Shown here: one piece after another, positions 19,385-31,495 of the stretch | How positions within the stretch are numbered: position 1 is the first letter of the stretch | Layout of the letters: each line of letters begins with the position of its first letter | Assembly (NCBI RefSeq): GCF_014841105.1 | Contig: NZ_JACYWE010000009.1 | Coordinates: forward strand, 95,422-159,421 | DNA from: Lolliginicoccus lacisalsi | Lineage (GTDB): Bacteria > Actinomycetota > Actinomycetes > Mycobacteriales > Mycobacteriaceae | Length of the DNA stretch: 64,000 bases | Direction: 5' to 3' | Position numbers and translations under genes: made by a program | The notes under the pieces: generated by a model | The model's input: the letters and a program-made list of their open reading frames with translations, nothing else | Database searches by the model: none | What the model was told of the DNA's origin: nothing

Positions 19385-21559
19385 TCAGGCGTTGGCGGCC
19401 TTGTGCTCGCGGCGGCGGCGGTGCAGGATCGGCTCGGTGTAGCCGCTCGGCTGCTTGGTGCCCTCGAGGATGAGCTCGCGCGCTGCCTCGAAGGCGATGT
19501 TGCCGTCGAAATTGGGCGCCATGGGCTTGTAGCTCGAGTCCCCGGCGTTCTGGCGGTCGACGACCTCGGCCATGCGCTGGAGGCTCTCGTTCACCTGCTC
19601 GGTGGTGATGATGCCGTGGCGCAGCCAGTTCGCCAGGGTCTGGCTGGCGATGCGCAGGGTGGCGCGGTCCTCCATGAGGGCAACATCATTGATGTCGGGA
19701 ACCTTGGAGACACCCACACCGTGGTCGATCCAGCGGACCACGTAGCCGAGGATGGACTGGCAGTTGTTGTCGACCTCGCGGGCGACGACGGCGGCGTCCC
19801 AGGAATCCGCATCGGCGGCGACGGGAATGGTGAGCAGCGCATCGATGCTGGCCTGCTCGCGCTTCTTCAGCTCGATGTGCTCGGCGAACACATCCACCTG
19901 GTGGTAGTGCATGGCATGCAGGGTGGCGGCGGTCGGGGAAGGCACCCATGCGGTGGTGGCGCCCTGCTTGAGCTGGCCAGCCTTCTGCTCGACCATCGCG
20001 GCCATCAGGTCGGTCATGGCCCACATGCCCTTGCCGATCTGGGCATGGCCGGTCAGGCCGGTGGACAGGCCCGCGTCGACATTGTTGTCCTCGTAGGCGG
20101 TGAACCACTTCTGCGACTTCTGGTCCGCCTTGGGGACCACGACACCCGCCTCCATGGAGGTGTGGATCTCGTCGCCGGTGCGGTCGAGGAACCCGGTGTT
20201 GATGAACACGACGCGTTCCTGGGCCGCCTCGATGCAGGCGCGCAGGTTGACGCTGGTGCGGCGCTCCTCATCCATGATGCCGACCTTGAGGGTGTTCTCG
20301 GGCAGGTCGAAGATCTGCTCGACGCGGCGGAACAGCTCGACGGTGAACGCGACCTCCTCGGGCCCGTGCATCTTCGGCTTCACGATGTAGAGCGAGCCGG
20401 TGCGGCTGTTCTTCAGCGGGTACTCGCCGCGCAGGCTGTGCAGCCCGGCGAGGGAGGTGATGAGGGCGTCGAGGATGCCCTCGGGGATCTCGTTGCCCTC
20501 GGCGTCGAGGATCGCGTCGGTGGTCATGAGGTGGCCGACATTGCGGACGAACAGCAGCGAGCGGCCGGGCAGGGACAGCGTGCGGCCGTCGGGAGTGGTG
20601 TACTCGCGATCGGGGTTCATCACGCGGGTGAAGGTCTTGCCGTTCTTGCTGACGTCCTCGGAGAGGTCGCCCTTCATCAGGCCCAGCCAGTTGCGGTAGC
20701 CGTTGGTCTTGTCGTCGGCGTCGACCGCGGCGACGGAATCCTCGAAGTCCATGATGGTGGTGATGGCGGACTCGAGGACGACGTCCTTGACCCCTGCGGG
20801 ATCGGTCGAGCCAACGGGGCTCTCGGGATCGAGGAGGATCTCGGCGTGCAGGCCATTGTGCTTGACGAGCAGCGAGGCGGGGTCGCTGGCGTCGCCGGTG
20901 TAGCCGAGGAAGCTGGCGTTCGTGGCGAGCCCGGTGGTGGAGCCGTCCGCGAGGGTGACCACGAGCTTGCCGTCCGCGATGGCGTACTTGGTCGAGCCGG
21001 CGTGGGAGCCCTCGGCGAGCGGGGCTGCCTGGTCGAGGACGCCGCGGGCGTAGGCGATGACCTTGTCGCCACGGACCTTGTTGTAGCCGCTGCCCTTCTC
21101 CGCGCCGTCATCCTCGGGGATCACATCGGTGCCGTAGAGCGCGTCGTACAGCGAGCCCCAGCGGGCGTTGGCCGCGTTGATGGCGAACCGGGCATTGGTG
21201 ACGGGGACGACGAGCTGTGGCCCGGCGGTCTCCGCGATCTCCTCGTCCACGCCGGAGGTGGAGACGGTGAAGTCCGACGGGGCGGGCTGCAGGTAGCCGA
21301 TATCGGTCAGGAACGACTTGTAGGCGGCGGCGTCGAAGCTGTCCTTGTTGTCCGTGTGCCAGGAGTCGATGGTGGCTTGCAGCTCATCGCGCTGGGCGAG
21401 CAGGGTCTTGTTGGTGGGGGCGAGATCGTTGATCACCGATTCAGCGCCCGCCCAGAACGCGTCGACGTCGACGCCGGTCCCGGGGATGGCTTCCTCCACC
21501 ACGAAGTCGTACAGAACCTTGGCAACCTGCAGGCTGCCGACGTTCACGCGCTCAGTCAT
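19385..21559 (-). CDS. glcB: Malate synthase G
   Basis: Glyoxylate-cycle enzyme that condenses acetyl-CoA and glyoxylate to malate; needed for growth on fatty acids. It has 724 residues, the normal length of the monomeric G isoform. Diagnostic blocks are [18 protein letters not shown] (catalytic loop), [33 protein letters not shown] and [18 protein letters not shown]. The ATG start is clear. It stands alone with a 150-base upstream gap and is syntenic to Rv1837c. Confidence 0.97.
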   Translation of the reverse strand: MTERVNVGSLQVAKVLYDFVVEEAIPGTGVDVDAFWAGAESVINDLAPTNKTLLAQRDELQATIDSWHTDNKDSFDAAAYKSFLTDIGYLQPAPSDFTVSTSGVDEEIAETAGPQLVVPVTNARFAINAANARWGSLYDALYGTDVIPEDDGAEKGSGYNKVRGDKVIAYARGVLDQAAPLAEGSHAGSTKYAIADGKLVVTLADGSTTGLATNASFLGYTGDASDPASLLVKHNGLHAEILLDPESPVGSTDPAGVKDVVLESAITTIMDFEDSVAAVDADDKTNGYRNWLGLMKGDLSEDVSKNGKTFTRVMNPDREYTTPDGRTLSLPGRSLLFVRNVGHLMTTDAILDAEGNEIPEGILDALITSLAGLHSLRGEYPLKNSRTGSLYIVKPKMHGPEEVAFTVELFRRVEQIFDLPENTLKVGIMDEERRTSVNLRACIEAAQERVVFINTGFLDRTGDEIHTSMEAGVVVPKADQKSQKWFTAYEDNNVDAGLSTGLTGHAQIGKGMWAMTDLMAAMVEQKAGQLKQGATTAWVPSPTAATLHAMHYHQVDVFAEHIELKKREQASIDALLTIPVAADADSWDAAVVAREVDNNCQSILGYVVRWIDHGVGVSKVPDINDVALMEDRATLRIASQTLANWLRHGIITTEQVNESLQRMAEVVDRQNAGDSSYKPMAPNFDGNIAFEAARELILEGTKQPSGYTEPILHRRRREHKAANA

Positions 21560-21711
21560 TCATCGCCTCGCTTCTTCGGAAAATCGTGTCACGCATGCGC
21601 ACAACAATGCAGGCCCCGCGTCGTTGCGGCAGCCCTGCAACCACTTTAGGCTACCCGCAGCGTGTTGCCCGAACCACGGTATCGCCGATCCCCGGCCCCG
21701 CGCGAGGCCGG

Positions 21712-22626
21712 TCAGGCGGGCTCGAGGGCCGCGAGCGCTTCCCGGCAGGCCGTGGCGATGCGCTCGCGCAACGGAGCGGCCCGCTCGGCGAGCCCCTGCT
21801 GGAGCCGCACGTACTCGGCGCGCCCGCGCGGTGCTTCCACCTCGATCGGGGGGAGGCCGTGGCCGGACAGGTCATACGGGCTCGCGCGCATATCGATCTC
21901 GCGCGCGGCCAGAGCAAGCTCGAAGCAGTCGAGCAGCAGCTCCGAGGATGTGATCGGCAGCAGCTTGTAGCACCACTTGTACAAGTCCATGCTGGCATGC
22001 ACGCAGCCGGGCTGCTCGGCGCGGAGCTGGTCGGCGCGGGAGAGCGCCTGGTCATTGCGGGGCCGCGCCGCGTCGGTGAAGAAGCGGTACGCGTCGACAT
22101 GGGTGCAGCGCAGGGGCATCGATTCGACCACGGCATCGGTGCGGTCGTGCCCGAGCCGGAGCGGCACCTGCGCATGCCGCACGTCGTCGGGGCTGGCGCG
22201 ATACACCATCGCCCATTCGTGCATGCCGAAGCACGAGAGGCGGGCGGGGCGCGCCGCGGTCCGCTCGATCAGGGCGAGGACGAAGCGCACGGTGCGGGCG
22301 CGGTGCTCGACGAACGCGGAGGAGACGTGAGCACGACCCTGCTGATCGGTGTGGTAGCCACGCCACCCCGCGTGGGCGGGAGCGTCCTCGAGTGCGATGC
22401 CGATGCCGGGGTGCCAGCGGCGCAACTGGGCTGGCCGCAGGCTGTAGTAGGTGAAGAGGAAATCCCAGACGGGGTGCGCCTCGCCGCGCTGCTGCCGCGC
22501 GCGATGCCGGGCGAGCAGCGCATCGGCGCGCGCGTGGTGGCGCGACTGGCGGGCGTGCCAGGCCTCAACAGGGAGGGAGCGGTCTGCTGCGGGGGGAGCA
22601 TGAAGGGCGCGGCGCACACTGCTCAT
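21712..22626 (-). CDS. Conserved actinobacterial protein, often labelled 3-methyladenine DNA glycosylase
   Basis: A 304-residue cytoplasmic protein. The block HPVWDFLFTYYSLRPAQLRRWHPG is characteristic of an actinobacterial family usually annotated as 3-methyladenine DNA glycosylase, but no helix-hairpin-helix or AlkA-type catalytic motif is visible. Other conserved-looking stretches are GMHEWAMVYR, THVDAYRFFTDAA and PGCVHASMDLYKWCYKL. The His/Trp/Tyr richness hints at an enzyme. I trust the family and not the enzymatic label. Confidence 0.7.
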   Translation of the reverse strand: MSSVRRALHAPPAADRSLPVEAWHARQSRHHARADALLARHRARQQRGEAHPVWDFLFTYYSLRPAQLRRWHPGIGIALEDAPAHAGWRGYHTDQQGRAHVSSAFVEHRARTVRFVLALIERTAARPARLSCFGMHEWAMVYRASPDDVRHAQVPLRLGHDRTDAVVESMPLRCTHVDAYRFFTDAARPRNDQALSRADQLRAEQPGCVHASMDLYKWCYKLLPITSSELLLDCFELALAAREIDMRASPYDLSGHGLPPIEVEAPRGRAEYVRLQQGLAERAAPLRERIATACREALAALEPA

Positions 22627-22683
22627 TGTGGCCCGGCCCGGCCCGCGCGGGCCAATCGCGAGCCAGCCTAGAGGGCTGGAGCG

Positions 22684-23127
22684 CTAGCGAGGGAGGGGGC
22701 AGAGGTGCCAGCGGGCAGCGTTCCAGATGGGGAACACCGCAGCGGTGTTGGCCTCGGGGTACTTCGGCCGGGTGTAGTCGAGGAGATCCTCGATGGTCTT
22801 GCCGGACTTGCTGGTGAGGATGCAGGTCTCCAGGGCGATCTTGCTCGTTTCGACGAAGCCGATATCGCGAGCGAACGATCCCATGCGCTGCTCGCCGACG
22901 AAGCCGTCGAGACCGTCGGCCCAGCGGTTGAAGCCGTACTGCGTGTCGAAGTCGCAGGTGGCCTCGTAGAAGTCCGCGCATGTCTGCTGCGAGCCGTTCA
23001 CGGCGTAGGTGCGGCTCTCCTGCCGCACCTCCGTCGAGTCCGAGCTGTCGATCAGGACGAAGAAAAGAACCGCACCGATCGCGATGGCGACGACGGCGGC
23101 AATCAGTCCAGCGAGCAAACCCTTCAT
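22684..23127 (-). CDS. Single-pass exported protein, DUF732-like
   Basis: A 147-residue protein with one N-terminal membrane helix (LLAGLIAAVVAIAIGAVLFF) and an extracytoplasmic remainder. The C-terminal half, FVETSKIALETC through ARWHLCP, has the spaced Cys/Ala-x3-Cys-Pro pattern of the mycobacterial DUF732 family. An earlier Cys pair (CADFYEATCDF) may form a disulfide. Function unknown. It lies between the gene at 21712 and guaB1 on the same strand. Confidence 0.65.
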   Translation of the reverse strand: MKGLLAGLIAAVVAIAIGAVLFFVLIDSSDSTEVRQESRTYAVNGSQQTCADFYEATCDFDTQYGFNRWADGLDGFVGEQRMGSFARDIGFVETSKIALETCILTSKSGKTIEDLLDYTRPKYPEANTAAVFPIWNAARWHLCPLPR

Positions 23128-23198
23128 GGATCCACACTATAACGGTGGCTGCCGCCACCACTGACAAATGCGACGCTTCGACTGGAGCGGATGCGCAT

Positions 23199-26148
<2,950 letters not shown>

Positions 26149-26243
26149 GATGCGGACTCCTGACTGGGCGAATGCCGGGCTGGGGGATTCAGGCCTGGGT
26201 TCTCGATCCACCTTAGACCGCGCCGGGCGGGGCGTGGGGCCGC

Positions 26244-27200
26244 TCAGGACTCCAGGCCGAACAGCCGGGAGAGCTCGATCAGCCAGGGCACCGCAACCGC
26301 GAGGGTGGGCCCGATGAGGATCAGCGAGGCCGTGGTGTAGGCCGCGACGGCGGTGGGCGCGTGGTGGGTCTGGCCGGCGAGCCGTTGCACGCGCAGGAGA
26401 GTGGAGATCCCCCCGGCCGCCATTGCTCCCTCCGGGGCGGTGCCCGCTGAGCAGGTCACCAGGGCGCGGGCGAGCGGCGATGGGCCCGTGGCGTGGAGCG
26501 CTGCATCATCCGCGAGCAGCTCGATGAGCAGGCGCACCGAGCCGAGCGCGGACTTGCTGCGCACGACGCGCGGGAAGGCCTCGTGCACGGCGGTGAAGGC
26601 CTCGAGCACGAGGTCGTGGCGGGCGCGCAGGTGCGCCCGCTCGTGAGCGAGGATCGCCTCGAGCTCGACGGGGGAGAGGGAGTCGAGCGCGCCCTCGCTG
26701 ACCACGACGCGCTGGTGCATTCCGGGCAGGCAGTACGCGAGGGGCTCGGCGTGCTCGAGCACGCGCAGGTCGGCGGTGGTGTAGCGCGACAGCCGCGGAT
26801 CGCCCTTGCTGAGCAGGTCGACGAGCATCCGGTGGTGGGCGCGACGGCGACGCGTGCGCACCGCGACGCGCACGGTGCTGTAGGCCAGGCGCGCTCCGAT
26901 GAGCACCGTGAGGGCGAACACGGCGACGGAGAGCAGCCACAGGGGCAGGCCGAGGACCGCGATCTCCGCTGCGGGGGAGGTGGTGGGGCGACCGTCGGGG
27001 CCGGGCACGAGCAGCATGCTCGCGATGGCGAGGCCGGAGCTGAACGCGGAGAGCACGGCGGCGAGCGCGATGGACTGCCAGAGGACGAGCGCGGCGCGGG
27101 GCGCGCGCAGCGGCCATCGGGCATGGGCGAGGACCGCGGGAATCGGGCCGGCGAGCGCGATGGCGAGGACCGCGAACGCGATGGCGGTCGTCCCGATCAT
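26244..27200 (-). CDS. M56-family (BlaR1-like) membrane metallopeptidase
   Basis: A 318-residue integral membrane peptidase. Helices at the N-terminus and C-terminus flank a cytoplasmic zinc-metalloprotease loop with the HExxH motif AILAHERAHLRARHD. It lacks a penicillin-sensor domain, so it is not a full BlaR1. It lies 90 bases after the blaI-like gene, the known pairing in which the peptidase cleaves the repressor. Equivalent to Rv1845c. Confidence 0.9.
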   Translation of the reverse strand: MIGTTAIAFAVLAIALAGPIPAVLAHARWPLRAPRAALVLWQSIALAAVLSAFSSGLAIASMLLVPGPDGRPTTSPAAEIAVLGLPLWLLSVAVFALTVLIGARLAYSTVRVAVRTRRRRAHHRMLVDLLSKGDPRLSRYTTADLRVLEHAEPLAYCLPGMHQRVVVSEGALDSLSPVELEAILAHERAHLRARHDLVLEAFTAVHEAFPRVVRSKSALGSVRLLIELLADDAALHATGPSPLARALVTCSAGTAPEGAMAAGGISTLLRVQRLAGQTHHAPTAVAAYTTASLILIGPTLAVAVPWLIELSRLFGLES

Positions 27201-27290
27201 GCTTGTCCCTCGATCGTTGATGGTGCGGGTGGGCGGCGTCCTGTGCTACCAGTGTGCCCGCGCGGGGTCGATTGGGAAAGCCCGGCCTGG

Positions 27291-27698
27291 CTAGTTGCGC
27301 TGGCCGCGGGCCCGCCCGCTGCCCTGCTGGTCGCGCTCCTCGAGCGCGGCGAGGGCCTGGCGGAGCGCATCTGCCTCGGTGGCGTCGACGCGCTCGACGA
27401 AGTGCACGAGCGCGGCGGCGCGACCCCCGGATTCCACGGCCTGCTTGAGCGCATCGACCATCAGCTCGGCGACAAGCTCCTCGCGGGCATTGACCGGGGC
27501 GTAGCGATAGGCGCGCTCCTCGCGCTCCTGGGCGACGAGATTCTTCTTCGCGAGCCGCTGGAGCACGGTCATCACCGTGGTGTAGGCCAGTGCCCGGTGC
27601 TGCGAGAGGGCCTCGTGGACCTGGCGCACGGTCTGGGGCTCGGGCATGGACCAGAGGTGGTCCATGACTGCCCGCTCGAGTTCTCCAAGACCTGCCAT
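27291..27698 (-). CDS. blaI: BlaI/MecI-family transcriptional repressor
   Basis: A 135-residue winged-helix repressor: GELERAVMDHLWSMPEPQTV then YTTVMTVLQRLAKKNLVAQE and YRYAPVNAREELVAELM, the standard BlaI signature. In mycobacteria BlaI (Rv1846c) controls beta-lactamase and ATP synthase genes, and is relieved by the partner peptidase. ATG at 27698 is chosen; the longer frame would begin inside the operator. A dyad at 27735-27752 sits just upstream, implying self-repression. Confidence 0.93.
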   Translation of the reverse strand: MAGLGELERAVMDHLWSMPEPQTVRQVHEALSQHRALAYTTVMTVLQRLAKKNLVAQEREERAYRYAPVNAREELVAELMVDALKQAVESGGRAAALVHFVERVDATEADALRQALAALEERDQQGSGRARGQRN

Positions 27699-27734
27699 TC
27701 CGCCAATTCTACTGGTAGCACGACCATGGCCGCT

Positions 27735-27752
27735 ACTACGAGTGGTCGTAGT
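27735..27752. promoter_or_regulatory. BlaI-type operator
   Basis: ACTACGA-GTGG-TCGTAGT is a perfect 7-bp inverted repeat with a 4-base spacer, close to the TACTACA/TGTAGTA half-sites reported for mycobacterial BlaI. It lies between the blaI start and the FecE-like gene end, 37 bases upstream of the blaI ATG. Confidence 0.75.
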
Positions 27753-27763
27753 CACCTTCAGGG

Positions 27764-28603
27764 TCACGCGCGGGCCGGTTGCTTCTCGCTGCCGGCGAGC
27801 CCCGCATGCACATGGCGCGTGCCGATGGGCACGATCAGCGGGGCATCGGAGGCGGGATCCTCGATCACCGCCGCGCGCAGGCCGAACGCCTCGTCGAGCA
27901 GGGCCGGGGTGATCACCTCCCGCGGCGCGCCCGAGGCGATGATCCGGCCCGCCTTCATGACCACGAGGTGATCGCTATACCGCACCGCGAGGTTCAGGTC
28001 ATGCAGCACCATCACCACGGTGCGGCCCATCTCGTCGTGCAACCGGTCCACGAGATCGAGCACATCGAGCGCGTGCGACAGATCGAGGTAGGTCGTGGGC
28101 TCGTCGAGCAGCAGGATGTCGGTGCCCTGCGCGAGCGCCATCGAGATCCACACCCGTTGCCGCTGCCCGCCAGAGAGCTCATCGACGGGGCGGTCGGCGA
28201 GCTCGGTGATGCCCGTCAGCTCCAGCGCCGCGGCGACCACGTGCTCATCGTCGGCGGACCATTGGCGCATCCAGGACTGGTGGGGGTGGCGCCCGCGCGC
28301 GACCAGGTCGGCCACGGCCAGCCCCTCGGGCGCGATCGGGGCCTGCGGGAGCAGCCCCACCAGGCGCGCGACTTCCTTGGTGCGCAGCGAATGAATGGAG
28401 CGCCCATCGAGGATGACGCTTCCCTCGCGCGGCTTGAGGAGCCGACCGAGCGCCCGGAGCAAGGTGGACTTGCCACAGCCGTTGGGCCCGATGATCGTTG
28501 TCACCCCGCCCTGCGGGATCTCGAGGTCGAGCCCCTCGACGATGAGGCGATCGCCGTAGCCGAGCGTCACATTGCTGGCATGGAGCCGTGCCGTCGTGCT
28601 CAT
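27764..28603 (-). CDS. Iron-siderophore ABC transporter ATPase (FecE/FepC-like)
   Basis: The 279-residue cytoplasmic ATPase that drives ferric-siderophore import. Walker A GPNGCGKST, signature ELSGGQRQRVWI, Walker B DILLLDEPTTYLDLS (the TTYLD form typical of iron importers), H-loop VMVLHDLNLA. The ATG overlaps the permease stop (tail of a three-gene minus-strand operon). The 31.3-kb divergent region with IdeR boxes is the probable promoter. The matching binding protein is not adjacent; one lies at 46178. Confidence 0.93.
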   Translation of the reverse strand: MSTTARLHASNVTLGYGDRLIVEGLDLEIPQGGVTTIIGPNGCGKSTLLRALGRLLKPREGSVILDGRSIHSLRTKEVARLVGLLPQAPIAPEGLAVADLVARGRHPHQSWMRQWSADDEHVVAAALELTGITELADRPVDELSGGQRQRVWISMALAQGTDILLLDEPTTYLDLSHALDVLDLVDRLHDEMGRTVVMVLHDLNLAVRYSDHLVVMKAGRIIASGAPREVITPALLDEAFGLRAAVIEDPASDAPLIVPIGTRHVHAGLAGSEKQPARA

Positions 28604-29736
28604 GCTGTCACCTTGCGATTGGTGCGGACGAGGAGGTAGAGCAGGAACGGGACACCGAGGGCGGCGGTGACGATGCCGGCGGGCAGCTCCACCGGCAGCA
28701 TGGTGCGGGCGGTGATATCCGCGGCCAGCACAAGGGCGGCGCCGACCAGCCCGGAAGCGAGCAACGGCGGCCCGGGGGAGCGCAGCAGCCGCAGCGCGAC
28801 CTGGGGGGCCATCAGGCCCACGAAGCCGATCGGGCCGGCCGCGGCGACGCTCGCGGCGGCCAGGCCCACCGCGCTCAGGAGCAGAACGGCCTGCGTGCCA
28901 TTCACCCGGGCACCGAGTGCTCGGGCGGTCTCGTCGCCAAGGCGCAGCACGTTGACGCTCGAGGCGGCGGCGAGGGCGACGCCGCTGAACGCGGCGGTCG
29001 CGGCGAGCATCGGGACGAAGTGCCGCCAGTCACGCCCATTGAGGGAGCCGACGAGCCACGCCTGGGCCTGGGCGACGTCGTTGATGTCGGACTTGATAAG
29101 CATCCAGTAGACCAGCGCCTGGCAGATCGCGGTGATCGCGATGCCGATGAGGATCAGCCGGAATCCATCGACGCCGCCCTTCCACGCGAGCGCGTACAGG
29201 ATGACCGCGGTGACCAGGCCGCCGATGAGCGCGGCTAGTGGCAGGCCGACCGAGCCGAGCCTGGAGAGCACCACCCCGGTGGACCCCCCCGTGAGCACGA
29301 TCACGGCCACCGCGGTGACCGACGCCCCGGAACTGATGCCGAGGATATCGGGGCTGGCCAGGCCGTTGCGCGTCAGCGACTGGGTGATCGCGCCGGCGAG
29401 GCCGAGGGAGAAGCCGACCACCACGCCCACGAGGGAGCGGGGCAGCCGCAGGTCGATGACGATGAACTGCTCGAGGTTGTCGCCGCCGCCGAGCAGGACG
29501 CGGGCGACGTCGGCGAGGGAGAGGGGAAAGTCGCCCCGGCCGATGTTGATGCCCATCAGCAGCACGATCACCATCGCGAGCAGGGTGCTCACGATGATCA
29601 TCCGTGGGCGCAGCACGAAGGAGCTGCCCGCGATGCGCAGGGAGGGCCGCGAGGGCACGACGCGAACGGAGGGATCGACGTAGCTGGTGATATCGCGGGC
29701 GGTGGTAGCGGGCTGGGTGGTAGCGGGCTGGGTCAT
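28600..29736 (-). CDS. Iron-siderophore ABC transporter permease (FecCD)
   Basis: A 378-residue FecCD-type permease with about nine or ten membrane helices. Family blocks include LRLPRSLVGVVVGFSLGLAG, GLASPDILGISSGA, and PIGFVGLMAPQVALRLL. The ATG at 29736 is followed by a Thr/Pro/Gln-rich cytoplasmic leader. A longer open frame reaching 31137 is antiframe of the neighbouring gene and not used. It overlaps the ATPase by four bases and follows the other permease by 14, so transport is through a heterodimer of two unlike permeases. Confidence 0.93.
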   Translation of the reverse strand: MTQPATTQPATTARDITSYVDPSVRVVPSRPSLRIAGSSFVLRPRMIIVSTLLAMVIVLLMGINIGRGDFPLSLADVARVLLGGGDNLEQFIVIDLRLPRSLVGVVVGFSLGLAGAITQSLTRNGLASPDILGISSGASVTAVAVIVLTGGSTGVVLSRLGSVGLPLAALIGGLVTAVILYALAWKGGVDGFRLILIGIAITAICQALVYWMLIKSDINDVAQAQAWLVGSLNGRDWRHFVPMLAATAAFSGVALAAASSVNVLRLGDETARALGARVNGTQAVLLLSAVGLAAASVAAAGPIGFVGLMAPQVALRLLRSPGPPLLASGLVGAALVLAADITARTMLPVELPAGIVTAALGVPFLLYLLVRTNRKVTA

Positions 29737-29750
29737 CGGGGGCTCGGTCC

Positions 29751-31268
29751 TCACAGGCTCACCAGCTTCCGTCGGCGCACCAGCGCGATGAAGAACGGTC
29801 CGCCGACGAGGGCGAGCACGATGCCGAGCTGTAGCTCGCTCGGGCGGACCACGATGCGGCCGAGCACGTCGGCCGAGAGGATGAGGATCGCGCCGCACAG
29901 GCCGGAGAACGGAACGATCCATTTGTAGTCGGGGCCGGTGATGGCGCGCGCGATGTGCGGCACCACGAGGCCGAGGAAAGCGATGACGCCGCACGCTGCG
30001 GTCGCCGCGCCGGCAAGGAGGGTGATCGCGAGGATGCCCGCGACGCGGGTCAGCGCGATGTTGGTGCCGAGCGAGCGCGCCATGTCGTCGCCAAGGCTCA
30101 GGAGGTTGAGGCCCGGGGTGCTGGCCCGCGCGATCGCGAGTCCCACGATGATGAACGGCAGCACTTGCAGCAGCACGTCGAGCCCGCGCCCCGCGACCGA
30201 GCCGACGTTCCAGAAGCGGTAGGCATCGAGGGACGCGCGGTCGAGCAGGACTACGGCGTTGGTCATGGCGGTGAGGAAGGCGCCCACGGCCACGCCCGCG
30301 AGGGGCAGGGTGAGCGGGCTCGCGCCGCCCTTGCCGATGGAGGCGATGCCAAACACAACGATCGTGGTCAGGAAGGCCCCGAGGAAGGCGAACCATACGT
30401 ACTCGCTGGGCGAGCCGAGCCGGAACAGGTAGACGGCGAGCACGACGGCGAACGCCGCGCCGGGGATGACGCCGAGTATCCCGGGGTCCGCGAGGGGGTT
30501 GCGGGTGTGGCCCTGGATCAGCGCGCCAGCGACGCCGATGGCGATGCCGACAGTGATCGCGAGGAGCGTGCGGGGCACGCGGAGGCTGCGCACGATGATG
30601 TCGGTATCGGCACCGCTGGGGGAGAGCAGCGCGTTCTGGATCTCGAGGAGGGCTAGCGGGCGTGCGCCGATGGCGATGCTGGCGAAGGCCATGAACACGA
30701 GTGTGATCGCGAGCGCTGCCAGGCCGAGGAGCCGGCGCCGGCGCAGCTCGGCGATGGTGGGGGCCTGCTGGTCGGGCTCGAAGCCCTCGGCGAGGGCGGC
30801 GGGCTCGTCGAGGGTCTCCGCGGGCCCGCCCGCGCGTCCCAGGGTGAGGCGCCGGGCGAGCGCGCGCCGTGGGCCGAGGGGGCGACCGGTCCGGGTGTCC
30901 CGGGTGATGAGCAGGGCGGCGGACTTGCCCAGCGACTGGCCCCGCGTGCCGTCGCGGGCTCCGAGGTTCCACCACGCGAGGCCGAGGGTGGCCGCGGCGG
31001 TGAAGATCGCGAAGACGGCCCGGTCTGCCTGCCCGCCGCCGGACTGGTCGCTGAGGCTGCTGATGATGAGGAGCCCGAGCGTGAGCGGCGCGGCAACGAT
31101 GAGCGCGTCGATCGCGTGGGCGGAGAGGTGCCGCCACCAGGGCGCGCGCGGGTCGAGCGGGGCTTGCCGTCCGAGGTGGTCCGGCCCGGAGGTTCTGGCG
31201 CGCGGGAGCGCAGCGTGATCCGCGGCCGCGGACAGTGTGTTCGACACGGTGTAGCTCGCTTTCGGCAC
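29751..31268 (-). CDS. RDD-domain/FecCD permease fusion
   Basis: A 505-residue membrane protein with two parts. Residues about 40-160 form an RDD-like module: WRHLSAHAIDALIVAAPL, then NLGARDGTRGQSLGKSAALL and RPLGPRRALARRL. From about residue 180 it is a normal FecCD siderophore permease (LRVPRTLLAITVGIAIGVAG, GVIAFLGLVVPHIARAITGP). FecCD proteins normally have about 330 residues, so the N-terminal module is an addition. The start is GTG at 31268; GTG at 31247 is an alternative. First gene of the transporter operon. Confidence 0.88.
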   Translation of the reverse strand: MPKASYTVSNTLSAAADHAALPRARTSGPDHLGRQAPLDPRAPWWRHLSAHAIDALIVAAPLTLGLLIISSLSDQSGGGQADRAVFAIFTAAATLGLAWWNLGARDGTRGQSLGKSAALLITRDTRTGRPLGPRRALARRLTLGRAGGPAETLDEPAALAEGFEPDQQAPTIAELRRRRLLGLAALAITLVFMAFASIAIGARPLALLEIQNALLSPSGADTDIIVRSLRVPRTLLAITVGIAIGVAGALIQGHTRNPLADPGILGVIPGAAFAVVLAVYLFRLGSPSEYVWFAFLGAFLTTIVVFGIASIGKGGASPLTLPLAGVAVGAFLTAMTNAVVLLDRASLDAYRFWNVGSVAGRGLDVLLQVLPFIIVGLAIARASTPGLNLLSLGDDMARSLGTNIALTRVAGILAITLLAGAATAACGVIAFLGLVVPHIARAITGPDYKWIVPFSGLCGAILILSADVLGRIVVRPSELQLGIVLALVGGPFFIALVRRRKLVSL

Positions 31269-31314
31269 GGACGAGTGAGGATCGGCCCTGGCGCCACGAC
31301 CTCGGGCGCTGTCG

Positions 31315-31333
31315 TTAGGTTACGCGAACCTAA
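31315..31333. promoter_or_regulatory. IdeR/DtxR iron box A
   Basis: TTAGGTTACGCGAACCTAA is a near-perfect match to the TTAGGTTAGSCTAACCTAA consensus. It lies 47 bases upstream of the RDD-FecCD start, so iron-loaded IdeR should repress the transporter operon. Confidence 0.88.
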
Positions 31334-31383
31334 CCAGGGCGGCGAAACCGTGGTCGCGGAAGGCGGGCGGCCTCGGGATTTGA

Positions 31384-31402
31384 ATAGCTTAGCCTGACCT
31401 CA
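31384..31402. promoter_or_regulatory. IdeR/DtxR iron box B
   Basis: ATAGCTTAGCCTGACCTCA matches the IdeR consensus at about 15 of 19 positions. It lies in the divergent gap between the transporter operon and the FhuF-like gene. Confidence 0.7.
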
Positions 31403-31408
31403 CTATGG

Positions 31409-31427
31409 TTAGGGTACGCTAATCAAA
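31409..31427. promoter_or_regulatory. IdeR/DtxR iron box C
   Basis: TTAGGGTACGCTAATCAAA matches the consensus at about 14 of 19 positions and is seven bases from box B. Closest to the FhuF-like gene, which it probably controls. Confidence 0.65.
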
Positions 31428-31495
31428 AGGTCCCGGGTGGGGCCGCGACGCTGTTGGAGGCCCCTGCGCCGGGGCTCGGGAGGGATGAGCAACGA

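Noticed and set aside
19403..21649. 748-codon plus-strand open frame opposite malate synthase
   Set aside because: Mirror frame of glcB with Val/Gly/Asp-biased composition typical of antisense reading.
21560..21711. Regulatory palindrome around CGCATGCG upstream of glcB
   Set aside because: Only the central eight bases are symmetrical; too short to call an operator with confidence.
26493..27971. 492-codon plus-strand frame opposite the M56/BlaI genes
   Set aside because: Antisense shadow across two well-recognised genes and their operator.
28600..31137. 845-codon minus-strand frame spanning both iron permeases
   Set aside because: Only the last 378 codons encode a FecCD protein; the upstream part is the wrong frame of the RDD-FecCD gene.
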